The translations under genes were made by a program, and so were the position numbers. The notes under the pieces were generated by a model. The model was given only the letters and a program-made list of their open reading frames with translations, had not been told where the DNA came from and ran no database searches. Positions 23,790-31,831 of a DNA stretch of 42,229 nucleotides are shown here, one piece after another. Numbering within the stretch: the stretch's first letter is position 1; each line of letters begins with the position of its first letter. Source of the DNA: an uncultured Oscillospiraceae bacterium (lineage in GTDB: Bacteria; Bacillota; Clostridia; Oscillospirales; Acutalibacteraceae); the NCBI GenBank assembly GCA_900549775.1, contig URPR01000009.1, positions 1 through 42,229 on the forward strand, read 5' to 3'.

Positions 23790-25220
23790 ATGAAATCTAT
23801 TTGCAAAGCTATACTTATTTTCATTTCATTATTTATTTTGTTCACTTTGCAAGCAGTAAGTGCTTTTGCTTTAAATAGTGTAGATAAAATCAAGTCAGAT
23901 GGGTTTATAACAATGAGCACCAGTGCTCCTTTTGAGCCGTTTGAATATCTTGAAAATAGCGAGGTTGTAGGTATTGACGTAGACATTGCACAAAAAATAG
24001 CAGACAAGCTTTCGGTAAAGCTTAATGTGAAAAATGTTTCTATAGATTCTTTAACATTTGAGTTAAAAAATAACTCCTGTGATTTTGTATGTGCAGGAAT
24101 CAGCTCGACTCCGGAAAGGAGCAAAAATTTAGACTTTTCAGATCCGTATTTTAATGCATCTCAAATGATTGTCACTTTAAAAAATAGCCCTATTTCTTCA
24201 GCAAAGGACTTATCGGGGAAAAAGGTAGGTGTGCAAATAGGCACAACTTCTGACATATACTGTACCGAAAACAAAAATATAGCCGAAACTGTGCGATTCA
24301 ACAAGCACATAGATGCCATACAAGACTTACTAACAGGAAAAGTCGATGCCGTTATAGCTGATGATTTTACAGCAGATAAATTAGTTTCATCAAATCAAAA
24401 TAAAATTCATAAACTCGACCAGGTAGTTTCAACAGAAGAATATAGAGTAGCAGTTGCTAAGGGCAATAGAGAGCTTTTGAACGTTATAAATGAAACCATT
24501 TCAGAACTAAAAGAAAGCGGTGAGTTAGACCGGATTATAACATCACATTACGAAAAGGAAAACAATCCTAAAAATAAATTTAAAGAATATTCGGGTTATA
24601 TTACAGAAGGGTTGAAAAATACTCTAATTATGAGTTTTGGGGCGGCTATTATTGGAATTTTTATTGGTATAATAATTGCAAGTTTAAAGGTTTTCTCAAA
24701 AGGAAATAAAAAACTTAAAATATTCGTTTTACTTGCCGATATATACACCACTGTCATTAGGGGAACCCCTGCACTTATCCAGCTTTTCATCATGTATTAT
24801 GTAATCTTAGGCTCGTTCAAAGTGAACAGTCTTGTAGCTGCTATTTTGTCTTTCGGTATAAACTCGGGGGCTTACGTAGCTGAACATGTACGAGGTGGTA
24901 TACAATCAGTGGACAAAGGACAAATGGAAGCAGGCAGGTCTTTGGGCCTTTCGCAAAATGTCACCTTAGTAAAAATAGTCATTCCTCAAGCAATAAGAAA
25001 TATATTGCCATCTTTAGCCAGCGAAGCAATCGCTCTTTTGAAAGAAACATCTGTAGCTGGGTTTATCGGGGTAGTGGACTTATCGAGGGCCGGTGACATC
25101 ATAAAAAGTATGTCGTATGAAGCTTTAGCTCCGCTAAGTGTCGTGGCTGGAATATACCTGGTGTTGGTGGTTGGATTAACTTCGCTTTTAAAAGTTTTTG
25201 AAAGGAAACTGGACAGATGA
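23790..25220 (+). CDS. Polar amino acid ABC transporter, fused binding protein and permease
   Basis: 476 residues from ATG 23790 (TTGGAGGG upstream; an ORF start at 23748 has no site). Signal peptide or anchor (KAILIFISLFILFTLQAVSA), then a family 3 solute-binding domain, about 35-255 (FITMSTSAPFEPFEYLENSE, GIDVDIAQKIADKL, DFVCAGISSTPERSKNLDFS). From about 270 the permease domain follows, with GLKNTLIMSFGAAIIGIFIG, the RGTPALIQLF block and the EAA loop (EAGRSLGLSQNVTLVKIVIP). Such fusions occur in the GlnP family of Firmicutes. Likely substrates are glutamine, glutamate or arginine-type amino acids; sequence does not decide. It overlaps the ATPase gene by 4 nt. Confidence 0.93.
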   Translation: MKSICKAILIFISLFILFTLQAVSAFALNSVDKIKSDGFITMSTSAPFEPFEYLENSEVVGIDVDIAQKIADKLSVKLNVKNVSIDSLTFELKNNSCDFVCAGISSTPERSKNLDFSDPYFNASQMIVTLKNSPISSAKDLSGKKVGVQIGTTSDIYCTENKNIAETVRFNKHIDAIQDLLTGKVDAVIADDFTADKLVSSNQNKIHKLDQVVSTEEYRVAVAKGNRELLNVINETISELKESGELDRIITSHYEKENNPKNKFKEYSGYITEGLKNTLIMSFGAAIIGIFIGIIIASLKVFSKGNKKLKIFVLLADIYTTVIRGTPALIQLFIMYYVILGSFKVNSLVAAILSFGINSGAYVAEHVRGGIQSVDKGQMEAGRSLGLSQNVTLVKIVIPQAIRNILPSLASEAIALLKETSVAGFIGVVDLSRAGDIIKSMSYEALAPLSVVAGIYLVLVVGLTSLLKVFERKLDR

Positions 25221-25951
25221 TTAAAATCAATGATTTACATAAGACGTTCGAGCAAAAAGGGAAAAAAGTAGAGGTGCTGAAAGGTATAACGAAACATATA
25301 AAAAAAGGAGAAAAGGTGGTAATTGTAGGGTCTTCAGGGTCTGGAAAAAGCACTTTGTTAAGATGTTTAAATCTTTTAGAAGTACCAAGTTCCGGTCAAA
25401 TTGTCTTTGAAGGAGAAGATATAACATCTCCAAAATGTGATATAAATAAGGTTCGCAGAAAGATGGGGATGGTGTTTCAAAAATTTAATTTGTTTCCACA
25501 CCTCACAGTACTTGAAAATATCATCTTAGCGCCGACTAAATTGAAGCTAAAAACATCAGAACAAGCAAAAAAGGACGCTTTGGTCCTTTTAAAACGTGTT
25601 GGCTTAGAAAGTAAGGCAAGTGCTTATCCTAGCCAACTTTCAGGTGGGCAGCAGCAAAGGATAGCGATAGTCAGGGCTCTTGCGATGAACCCGGATGTAA
25701 TGCTTTTTGATGAGCCAACTTCTGCCCTCGACCCAGAGATGGTTGATGAAGTGCTAAATGTTATGAAAGAACTTGCCAGTACTGGAATGACGATGTTTGT
25801 AGTGACTCATGAGATGGGCTTTGCGAAAGAGGTTGCAACGAGGATATTGTTTGTGCATGAAGGCAAAGTAATAGAAGATGCCCCACCTGAGGAATTTTTT
25901 AACAATCCTAAACATCCAAGAGTAAAAGAGTTTTTGTCTAGGGTTTTGTAA
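25217..25951 (+). CDS. glnQ: Polar amino acid ABC transporter ATPase
   Basis: 244 residues, full length for the HisP/GlnQ family. Walker A (GSSGSGKSTLLRCLNLLE), Q-loop (GMVFQKFNLFPHLTVLENI), signature (LSGGQQQRIAIVRALAMNP), Walker B and D-loop (MLFDEPTSALDPEMVDEV) and switch His (VVTHEMGFAKEVA). It powers the fused binding protein/permease that ends in an ATGA overlap with its start. No terminator is obvious directly after it. Confidence 0.95.
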   Translation: MIKINDLHKTFEQKGKKVEVLKGITKHIKKGEKVVIVGSSGSGKSTLLRCLNLLEVPSSGQIVFEGEDITSPKCDINKVRRKMGMVFQKFNLFPHLTVLENIILAPTKLKLKTSEQAKKDALVLLKRVGLESKASAYPSQLSGGQQQRIAIVRALAMNPDVMLFDEPTSALDPEMVDEVLNVMKELASTGMTMFVVTHEMGFAKEVATRILFVHEGKVIEDAPPEEFFNNPKHPRVKEFLSRVL

Positions 25952-26104
25952 ATGTTAAAAAGTACGGCACACCTTAAATTTAAAACTTGCACATATATAT
26001 AGTTAAAATTATATCTAATTTATATATTTATATCCACATTATAACATAAAAATAACTTTTATCACAATGCATTTTGTTTTTTAGGTAGTTTTTAAAAATA
26101 TCTA

Positions 26105-26133
26105 TTGACATACAAATTTATATCATTTATCAT
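26105..26133 (+). promoter_or_regulatory. Promoter of the 26 kb non-coding RNA candidate
   Basis: TTGACA (26105-26110), 17-nt spacer, TATCAT (26128-26133). It would start RNA near 26140, with no open reading frame of note before the terminator at 26427. Confidence 0.6.
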
Positions 26134-26139
26134 TATGTT

Positions 26140-26456
26140 GCTCTGTGTTATGAGTAACATATTATTTGCTATCCTTAAAATGGTTTAGCACTTCTTAAAT
26201 CTTAAATTGTGTATAATTTGAATTTGAGTGAATATGTATTTTTGTATAAGACATTCGCGTAATCATTTGATAAGTGATAAACTTTATGTCATAAATGATA
26301 CCTTTCATTTATTTTTGAGATTTGAACCTTAACCTTTATATCAAAGGTGTTATTTTTACTGAATTATGACGTCGTAGACATGTTTAAGGTTCGTATCGCG
26401 TATCACTTTAAGTTAAAATACAATTTAAAGCCACCCAGTACACGGGTGGCTTTTTA
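26140..26456 (+). ncRNA. Structured small RNA candidate, possibly 6S-like
   Basis: This non-coding stretch has a promoter at one end and a 10-bp intrinsic terminator at the other. In between are nested complementary segments: TTAAATTGT (26202-26210) with ACAATTTAA (26420-26428), AAGTGATA (26272-26279) with TATCACTT (26401-26408), and GAACCTTAA (26323-26331) with TTAAGGTTC (26383-26391). Local hairpins include ATAAATGA/TCATTTAT, ACCTTT/AAAGGT, and a 5' hairpin ATGTTGCTC/GAGTAACAT. A long closed helix interrupted by large unpaired parts is the shape of 6S RNA, but length (about 310 nt) and sequence do not prove it. I found no tmRNA tag, SRP loop or riboswitch core. Confidence 0.5.
26427..26456 (+). 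terminator. Strong intrinsic terminator
   Basis: AAAGCCACCC (26427-26436) pairs perfectly with GGGTGGCTTT (26444-26453) over a 7-nt loop, followed by more T. It lies 476 nt after glnQ, with no gene between, which argues that it ends its own RNA. Confidence 0.85.
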
Positions 26457-26533
26457 TACACGAATAGTATATTGCATTGTATCATATGAAGAAAGTTACT
26501 TAAATTATTAAGTAACTTAATTTGTAAAAAAGG

Positions 26534-26722
26534 CTAAACTGCTCTTTGAACTTTTCCGGACCTTAAACATCTGGTACAAGCATAAAGCCTTTTTGGAGTA
26601 CCATTTACTATAGCTTTTACTCTTTTTACATTTGGTTTAAAAGTTCTATTTGAACGTCTATGAGAGTGAGAAACTTTTATACCGAAAGCAATACTTTTTC
26701 CGCAAACATCGCATTTTGCCAT
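26534..26722 (-). CDS. rpmB: 50S ribosomal protein L28
   Basis: 62 residues from ATG 26722 (AAGGAGGTG upstream; GTG 26731 lies inside that site). AKCDVCGKSIAFGIKVSHSH then RTFKPNVKRVKA and LYACTRCLRSGKVQRA. Two CxxC pairs show the zinc-binding form. It is a single-gene unit with its own promoter. Confidence 0.97.
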   Translation of the reverse strand: MAKCDVCGKSIAFGIKVSHSHRRSNRTFKPNVKRVKAIVNGTPKRLYACTRCLRSGKVQRAV

Positions 26723-26761
26723 GACATACACCTCCTTAAAAGACTTTGTTACAATAAAATA

Positions 26762-26790
26762 ATTTTACCAGACTTTTAAAAAGAATGCAA
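26762..26790 (-). promoter_or_regulatory. Sigma-A promoter of rpmB
   Basis: Minus strand TTGCAT (26785-26790), 17-nt spacer, TAAAAT (26762-26767). Confidence 0.65.
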
Positions 26791-26847
26791 GTTTTTATTC
26801 GCATATTAACTCATAATATACTTTCTATGTTTTTTAACTTATAAATA

Positions 26848-26876
26848 TTGACTTTAAAAAAAATAAATGGTATTAT
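26848..26876 (+). promoter_or_regulatory. Promoter of the GH25 lysozyme gene
   Basis: TTGACT (26848-26853), 17-nt spacer, TATTAT (26871-26876), 54 nt before the GTG start. Confidence 0.65.
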
Positions 26877-26930
26877 TATTTTTAAAATATGCAAATTTAA
26901 CTAAAAAAATAAAAAATACGGAGGAGATAT

Positions 26931-27644
26931 GTGAAAAAGATAATTTCATTTTTTATGACGTGTTTTATTTTAGTGTATTATGCAGATTTTCGTAAAATAG
27001 TAACGGCTACAGAACCACAGTTTTTAGCTAGAGGAGTAGATGTATCTAAATGGAACGGTGATATAGATTGGAGAACAGTTGCGGCATCTGGTATTCAATT
27101 TGCAATTATTAGGACAAGTTTTGGCTGGTCAAATAGAATTAAATTTACGGATCCGAAGCTAATTTACAATATTAATGGGGCCAAATCTGTAGGAATATAC
27201 ATAGGCGCATATCATTATAGCTATGCTACAACCCCACTTGAAGCTATCTGGGAGGCAGACTTCTTTATCGATAGGCTTAAGTGGACTTCGTGGGAATATC
27301 CGGTATTTATGGATATGGAAGACAAATGTCAATTGCGTTTAAGCACGCAGCAAAGAACAGATATTGCACTTACATTTTTAAACCGAGTTGCAAGTCAAGG
27401 TTACTATACTGGTATTTATTGCAGTTTAAGTTGGACCAAAAATTATCTAGATATGAATAGACTTTCAAAACATGATTTATGGATAGCACAGTGGAATGAC
27501 CATTGCTCTTGTACGCTTCCATATGGAATGTGGCAATACACTAGCTCGGGCTCTGTTCCGGGAATAGTGGGAAGAGTGGATTTGGATTATTCATACAAAG
27601 ACTACCCTACATACATGAGGACGAATCATTTAAATGGGTTTTAA
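26931..27644 (+). CDS. Exported GH25 lysozyme
   Basis: 237 residues from GTG 26931 (GGAGGAG 5 nt upstream). Signal peptide or anchor at 1-20 (KKIISFFMTCFILVYYA), then a GH25 catalytic domain: RGVDVSKWNGDIDW with the first catalytic Asp, FAIIRTSFGW, GIYIGAYHYSYA, the acidic pair VFMDMEDK, and LWIAQWND...GMWQYTSSGSVPG...VDLDY. It cuts the beta-1,4 bond between N-acetylmuramate and N-acetylglucosamine. There is no wall-binding repeat, so it is a minimal form. It stands alone with a promoter and a terminator; a role in cell wall turnover or sporulation is possible but not shown. Confidence 0.93.
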   Translation: MKKIISFFMTCFILVYYADFRKIVTATEPQFLARGVDVSKWNGDIDWRTVAASGIQFAIIRTSFGWSNRIKFTDPKLIYNINGAKSVGIYIGAYHYSYATTPLEAIWEADFFIDRLKWTSWEYPVFMDMEDKCQLRLSTQQRTDIALTFLNRVASQGYYTGIYCSLSWTKNYLDMNRLSKHDLWIAQWNDHCSCTLPYGMWQYTSSGSVPGIVGRVDLDYSYKDYPTYMRTNHLNGF

Positions 27645-27648
27645 TTTG

Positions 27649-27681
27649 ATCTCCTATACTTAAAAGTATAGGAGATTTTTA
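27649..27681 (+). terminator. Terminator of the GH25 gene
   Basis: ATCTCCTATAC (27649-27659) and GTATAGGAGAT (27666-27676), perfect 11-bp stem, 6-nt loop, followed by TTTTTAT. Confidence 0.9.
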
Positions 27682-27930
27682 TGCGACCCAAATTACTGTT
27701 AGATGGTGATGAATATGAAACTTAACAAAAAATTATTTAATTTGCGAACAAAGTTTTGAGATTTATCATTCAGAAATAGAAAAGATAGAGGTGAATTTTA
27801 CTTAAGGTAAGAGATTGTACAATAATATATAAAAAATTCGTAGCATTTAAGCTAAATGTACCTTGGTAAGATGAAAAAAGTTCTAAGTTTTTTACGGTTG
27901 TTTTTATACGGTATTTTAGGAGGTTTAAGT

Positions 27931-28014
27931 ATGGAAAATAGGACGATTAACATCGTAACTTTTGCAATTTTAATAGAAACAGCTGCTACACGTTCTAATC
28001 AGTTGCTTATGTGA
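27931..28014 (+). CDS. Possible 27-residue small protein
   Basis: ATG 27931 lies 7 nt after AGGAGG, one of the best ribosome sites in the region. The product begins MENRTINIVTFAILIETA and ends NQLLM, with a hydrophobic middle of about 10 residues. It has no similarity I recognise; I compared it by eye with SpoVM, which is of similar length, and it does not match. It could be a leader peptide or a chance frame. Confidence 0.3.
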   Translation: MENRTINIVTFAILIETAATRSNQLLM

Positions 28015-28208
28015 TAAAGGTTTCTGCTGGGAAATGTTTGTTAGATTAATGTTAAGTATAGTGAGAGGGGCAAAGGTTTATGAATTTGATTTTTTATCGT
28101 ATTTTAATTTAAAATCAGATGCATCTATATGCTTGATGTATTTCAACAGGAATTTTAATTTTGCGCATCTTAAATTATATTTTCGATTTAATAGGTCAAT
28201 TAAACTAA

Positions 28209-28244
28209 AAAAATACCGAACTCGTTTTTGAGTTCGGTATTTTT
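28209..28244. terminator. Strong bidirectional hairpin terminator
   Basis: AAAAATACCGAACTC (28209-28223) and GAGTTCGGTATTTTT (28230-28244) form a perfect 15-bp stem with a 6-nt loop, A-rich before and T-rich after. What transcript it ends is unclear; the nearest candidate is the small frame at 27931. Confidence 0.8.
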
Positions 28245-28638
28245 AGATTTTTCTTATTGAAGTCATATATTTAAAAATTACTTTATCGTTACACCACTAG
28301 AAACTACAAAATTCTATGCAACTTTTTCACTTTGGATATTGTCTAATAAAATCATGAGACAAAACCACAATTTTAAGGAGTTATGCTGATGTTATCTCTA
28401 TTTTCATATCTGCGTTTTTTATCACTATGCAAAATCAAAAACATTTTGTAAAGTAACATCACCTAACGATACTTTTAAAAACGCGTTAATAAATATTATT
28501 AGGCATAAAAAGTGCATACTCATTTGTGATAATTATAGAGGATAGACAATATTTTATATTTTTTAAAAGCTAAAAATAGATCTTATCAAATTAATTATTG
28601 CTGTACCTGTAAGACATTCGGGTTATTAATATACAATT

Positions 28639-28729
28639 TGGCGGAGAAAGAGGGATTTGAACCCTCGCGCCGGTTACCCGACCTACTCCCTTAGCAGGGG
28701 AGCCCCTTCGGCCTCTTGGGTATTTCTCC
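28639..28729 (-). tRNA. tRNA-Ser (GCT)
   Basis: 91 nt. Acceptor stem GGAGAAA with matching TTTCTCC and encoded CCA; the anticodon loop CTGCTAA gives GCT, reading AGC and AGU. A long variable arm (GGTCGGGTAACCGGC) marks a class II tRNA. T arm GAGGGTTCAAATCCCTC. Confidence 0.96.
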
Positions 28730-28743
28730 TTATTTTACTTGTA

Positions 28744-28832
28744 TGGCGGAGGGGAAGGGATTCGAACCCTTGGTCCCTTGCGGGATCACTAGTTTTCAAG
28801 ACTAGCTCCTTAAACCACTCGGACACCCCTCC
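28744..28832 (-). tRNA. tRNA-Ser (TGA)
   Basis: 89 nt. Acceptor GGAGGGG/CCCCTCC with encoded CCA, anticodon loop CTTGAAA giving TGA, reading UCN codons. Long variable arm (GATCCCGCAAGGGACC), T arm AGGGTTCGAATCCCT. It lies 14 bp upstream of the other tRNA-Ser, probably on one transcript. Confidence 0.96.
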
Positions 28833-28971
28833 AGAAAGACATTACTAATACATTTAAGATTATCATAACCTGGAGCTAATGTCAATATGTGAATAAAAAT
28901 ATTTTAAAATTAAAGAGAAAATTTAAACGTTTGATTTTGTACAAATTTTAGTCTAAAAAATTTTTAAAATA

Positions 28972-29004
28972 AACAGCCTCTTTTTTATCAGCAAAGAGGT
29001 TGTT
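28972..29004 (-). terminator. Terminator after degV
   Basis: AACAGCCTCTTT (28972-28983) pairs with AAAGAGGTTGTT (28993-29004) with one G-T. It lies just after the DegV stop codon on the minus strand, followed there by an AT-rich tract. Confidence 0.7.
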
Positions 29005-29015
29005 TTAGTTAGTTT

Positions 29016-29897
29016 TTATCTGCAATTTCCAAAGAAAAATATAGCGATAGTTCCCGGTCCTGTATGGCAACCAATGGTTGCGCCTATGTTGTTTATAAGA
29101 ACTCTACCGCTCAAATGCTTAAACTTGTTTTCTATTTTGCTTGCAACTAATTTGGCGTCATCAAGGCATGCAGAGTGACATATGTAGCACTTTCCGGAGT
29201 AATTAACCCCGTTTAAAGCTTTTTCCTGCATTTTATTTACAAGCTCATCCATAGCTTTTTCCTTAGTTCTAACTTTAGTTACAGGAACTAACTTACCTTC
29301 ACTGTCCATTTTCAGCACAGGACAGATTTTTAGCATGGTCCCTAAAAAGCCAGAGGTTTTGGAAATGCGCCCACCTTTGACATATGATGACAGATCAGTG
29401 GAAAAAAACCAGTGCTGTATTTTTAACTTATTATTGCTTATCCAAGAGTATAACTCATCTATAGGCATGCCTTCATTTTTAAGTTCTGCAGCTTTATCTA
29501 CTAAAAGACCATACCCTGAAGATCCACAAAGCGAATCCACTATATAGATTTTTCTATCGGGAAAGTCTTTCTGTAGCCTTTCTTTTGCGACTAGCGCAGA
29601 ATTATAAACTCCTGAAATTCCGGAAGATAAACTTATATGAAGTATGTCTTTGCCGGACTTTAAAAATGGAGTAAAATATTCAATGAACTCGCCGACATTT
29701 ACCTGTGAAGTTTTTGTTTCCGCTCCGTTTTTTATTTCTCTGTAAAAGTCTAAAGGAGATATAGATTTACCTAAGTCATCTACATATTGTTTACCGTTCA
29801 ATGAAAAGTGAAAACATACGTAGTTGGCCTTGATTTTTTCTAAATGACTTTCAGATAAGTCTACAGTTGAACAACAACTAATTATATATTCTTGCAT
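29016..29897 (-). CDS. DegV family fatty acid-binding protein
   Basis: 293 residues, usual length. Features: SCCSTVDLSESHLEKIKANY near the N-terminus, NGAETKTSQVN with the fatty-acid carboxylate-binding TSQ, HISLSSGISGVYNSALVA, VDSLCGSSGYGLLV, KGGRISKTSGFLGTMLKICP and a C-terminal GCHTGPGTIAIFFFG. DegV/FakB proteins present fatty acids to the kinase FakA; no fakA is in this window. It is divergent from the TetR regulator, 139 bp apart, which could control it. Confidence 0.94.
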   Translation of the reverse strand: MQEYIISCCSTVDLSESHLEKIKANYVCFHFSLNGKQYVDDLGKSISPLDFYREIKNGAETKTSQVNVGEFIEYFTPFLKSGKDILHISLSSGISGVYNSALVAKERLQKDFPDRKIYIVDSLCGSSGYGLLVDKAAELKNEGMPIDELYSWISNNKLKIQHWFFSTDLSSYVKGGRISKTSGFLGTMLKICPVLKMDSEGKLVPVTKVRTKEKAMDELVNKMQEKALNGVNYSGKCYICHSACLDDAKLVASKIENKFKHLSGRVLINNIGATIGCHTGPGTIAIFFFGNCR

Positions 29898-30036
29898 AAT
29901 GAACTCCTCGCTTTATTGTAACATATTGAAAGATATTTATACTGATGTTATAATTATAAAAATAATATACCATAAAATGAAAATACAAAAATGATCATAT
30001 GTATTTTTATTTATACAAAAATAGGGATGTGTAAGG

Positions 30037-30624
30037 ATGTCTGAAGATAAAAGAATAAAAAAAACTAAAAAAATACTCAAACAAACGCTTATTGATTTAC
30101 TAGAAAATAAAACATTTGATCAAATAACGGTAAAGGAACTTTGCGATAAATCTGAAACAAGTAGAATTACATTCTATACACATTATAGTGATAAATATGA
30201 CTTGGTAGAAGACATTTCCAAAGATATGATAAAAGTTGCACAAGACGAATATTATCGGCTACAGAGCAAAAATAACCCTAATAACGATTTTATTATAGGC
30301 TATTGTAACTTGCTAGATTGTATTTTAACTATGTATTATGACAATATACGCTTTTTTTCTCACACAAACGCCAATGAAAATCCATATTTAAATTTTTCAT
30401 TTTATAAGTACATTTTAAAGCACGTGGAAACTCATGCTCAGAAAAAGAGCACAGCTTTAAAACCAAAATACGAACCTAAAAAAATAGCAGGCTTTTTATG
30501 TTATGGTCTGTGGGGATTTATAAACGAATGCAGCAAAGACCAAAGCCTACAGGAACTGAGAAAGGAAGTTCGCGAAATTCTTAAAGGCATATTGCAAGCA
30601 GAAATATTGACGAAAAATGTTTAA
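30037..30624 (+). CDS. TetR/AcrR family regulator
   Basis: 195 residues. The N-terminal helix-turn-helix is clear: TKKILKQTLIDLLENKTFDQ, ITVKELCDKSETSRITFYTHYSDKYDLVEDI. The C-terminal part (30-180) is helical and ligand-binding in family members, of the TetR_C type seen in DhaS-like regulators of Firmicutes. It is divergent from degV, so the target may include degV or itself. The ligand is unknown. Confidence 0.93.
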   Translation: MSEDKRIKKTKKILKQTLIDLLENKTFDQITVKELCDKSETSRITFYTHYSDKYDLVEDISKDMIKVAQDEYYRLQSKNNPNNDFIIGYCNLLDCILTMYYDNIRFFSHTNANENPYLNFSFYKYILKHVETHAQKKSTALKPKYEPKKIAGFLCYGLWGFINECSKDQSLQELRKEVREILKGILQAEILTKNV

Positions 30625-30750
30625 ATACAACTAGTTTAATAGTCTTTGCATTTGTTTTTTAACGAAAAATGTTGATTTTTATCACAAATAGTAAAAATAA
30701 GTAAAAAGTATGATATAATATTTACATTAATAATGAATGGAGGAAGTAAA

Positions 30751-30978
30751 ATGAAAAAAATATTGTTAATTTTATTAGTAGTGGGTTTAATGGTAACAGC
30801 GTCTAACTTTTTGTGTAACGCTGGAGTACTGGACGAAACTCAAATAAAAAATGTGATTTTAGCAAAGAGTCGAAAAATGATAGCTACAGGGCCAAACGAC
30901 AAGATGCCTAATATCAAAGAAATATTGCAATCGTTATCGCCAGAAGAATTAGAAAATCTTTTAAACACCAATACTTGA
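30751..30978 (+). CDS. Small exported protein related to the TM2 proteins downstream
   Basis: 75 residues from ATG 30751 (TGGAGG upstream; an earlier frame start at 30733 overlaps this site). Signal peptide (KKILLILLVVGLMVTASNFL), then 50 residues containing KMPNIKEILQSLSPEELENL. That block matches KIPQIRKVLMALSLEELENI in the next gene, so it has the helical part of the TM2 proteins but lacks the TM2 membrane domain. It may be a free exported version or a truncated copy. Confidence 0.72.
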   Translation: MKKILLILLVVGLMVTASNFLCNAGVLDETQIKNVILAKSRKMIATGPNDKMPNIKEILQSLSPEELENLLNTNT

Positions 30979-31164
30979 ACAAACGCATTTGTATGCTTTG
31001 TGTTTTATATTTTAAGGATATAGTGAATTAAATCAAATATTAATTAGCGTGAACACTAATTTTTAATAGCTCTCAACTGGCGGGTTTGGATTTTTACATA
31101 CATGTCGATCGATATATTTTTAAAGTTGATACTTGAAGAAATTTTTTATATTATTGAACATTTT

Positions 31165-31176
31165 CAGAATATTTGT
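31165..31176 (+). promoter_or_regulatory. Repeated upstream element, copy 1
   Basis: CAGAATATTTGT, 63 nt before the TM2 gene at 31239. The same 12-mer lies before the M23 gene (32378) and the DUF2752 gene (35023). The flanks are also alike (TTATTGAACATTTT here, TTATTGCTTAACACCTT in copy 2). It may be a promoter spacer or an operator. Confidence 0.5.
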
Positions 31177-31238
31177 GTTATGATATGTTATAACTTTACA
31201 GTAAAATATTTTGCATTTAAAATGAACGGAGGAAAAAA

Positions 31239-31766
31239 ATGAAAAAAATATTGTCAACTTTATTAATAGTAGCAACTTTAGCAGGCTCGGTTTCAGGAAC
31301 GGTTTTTGGTGCGTGCTGTGCTGAATCACCAGAAGAAATTAGACTAGCAAGGGCAATAGTTTCAGAAATAGTACAAAAAAACAAAACAGATGAAGAGAAA
31401 AAAGAACTTGATAAGTCGAAAATCAGAAAGAAAGTAAACCGATTTATCACAAAAAATAAGGGATATTTCCCTGATGATAAAATTCCTCAAATTAGGAAAG
31501 TACTAATGGCTTTATCATTAGAGGAATTAGAAAACATCTCTAGCATTGACTTAACTAGTCCAGAATTAATACAAGTTATTTCTATATTTTTTGGTTTTAC
31601 AGGGATTGATCGATTATTGATTGGCAGTTACGGTATGTTTTTACTTAAATTTTTTACTGCTGGTAATTTTGGAATATTGTGGTTGTATGATGTTTGTACC
31701 ATCAAAGGGAAAGTAAGAGAAAAAAACTTTGACAAACTTATGTCGAGCATTTCAGAAATCTACTAG
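31239..31766 (+). CDS. Exported or membrane TM2-domain protein, copy 1
   Basis: 175 residues; ATG 31239 with CGGAGG. Signal peptide (residues 1-23, KKILSTLLIVATLAGSVSG), an acidic linker, helical block NRFITKNKGYFPDDKIPQIR (about 66-85), LSLEELENISSIDLTSPELI, then the TM2 domain: two hydrophobic helices around GFTGIDRLLIGSYG with the usual D-R motif, ending LYDVCTIKGKVREKN. TM2 proteins usually lack a signal peptide, so the helical part would sit outside the cell here if it is cleaved. The function is unknown. Confidence 0.82.
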   Translation: MKKILSTLLIVATLAGSVSGTVFGACCAESPEEIRLARAIVSEIVQKNKTDEEKKELDKSKIRKKVNRFITKNKGYFPDDKIPQIRKVLMALSLEELENISSIDLTSPELIQVISIFFGFTGIDRLLIGSYGMFLLKFFTAGNFGILWLYDVCTIKGKVREKNFDKLMSSISEIY

Positions 31767-31831
31767 AAAAACTTAATTATTGTTTAACAATTGTAAAATA
31801 TTTTACAGTATAAGAATAAATGGAGGAAAAA

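Larger units (their letters stand above)
27682..28638. other. Intergenic region with little coding content
   Basis: About 950 bp between the GH25 gene and the tRNA-Ser pair. It holds short broken frames only. Two things stand out: a 27-codon frame with a good ribosome site (27931-28014) and a 15-bp perfect hairpin (28209-28244). A 65-codon frame at 28034-28231 has only a weak site and runs into that hairpin, so I do not call it. The 28250-28630 part shows no convincing gene on either strand. It may be decayed sequence or an untranslated RNA ending at the hairpin. Confidence 0.6.

Noticed and set aside
23693..24124. 143-codon minus-strand frame across the start of the amino acid importer
   Set aside because: It overlaps a well-supported gene and its promoter, and shows no family similarity or ribosome site.
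28034..28231. 65-codon plus-strand frame
   Set aside because: It has only a weak ribosome site, random-looking composition, and runs into a 15-bp terminator hairpin.
28657..28848. 63-codon plus-strand frame across the two tRNA-Ser genes
   Set aside because: It is antisense to two clear tRNAs; the apparent coding potential comes from tRNA sequence.
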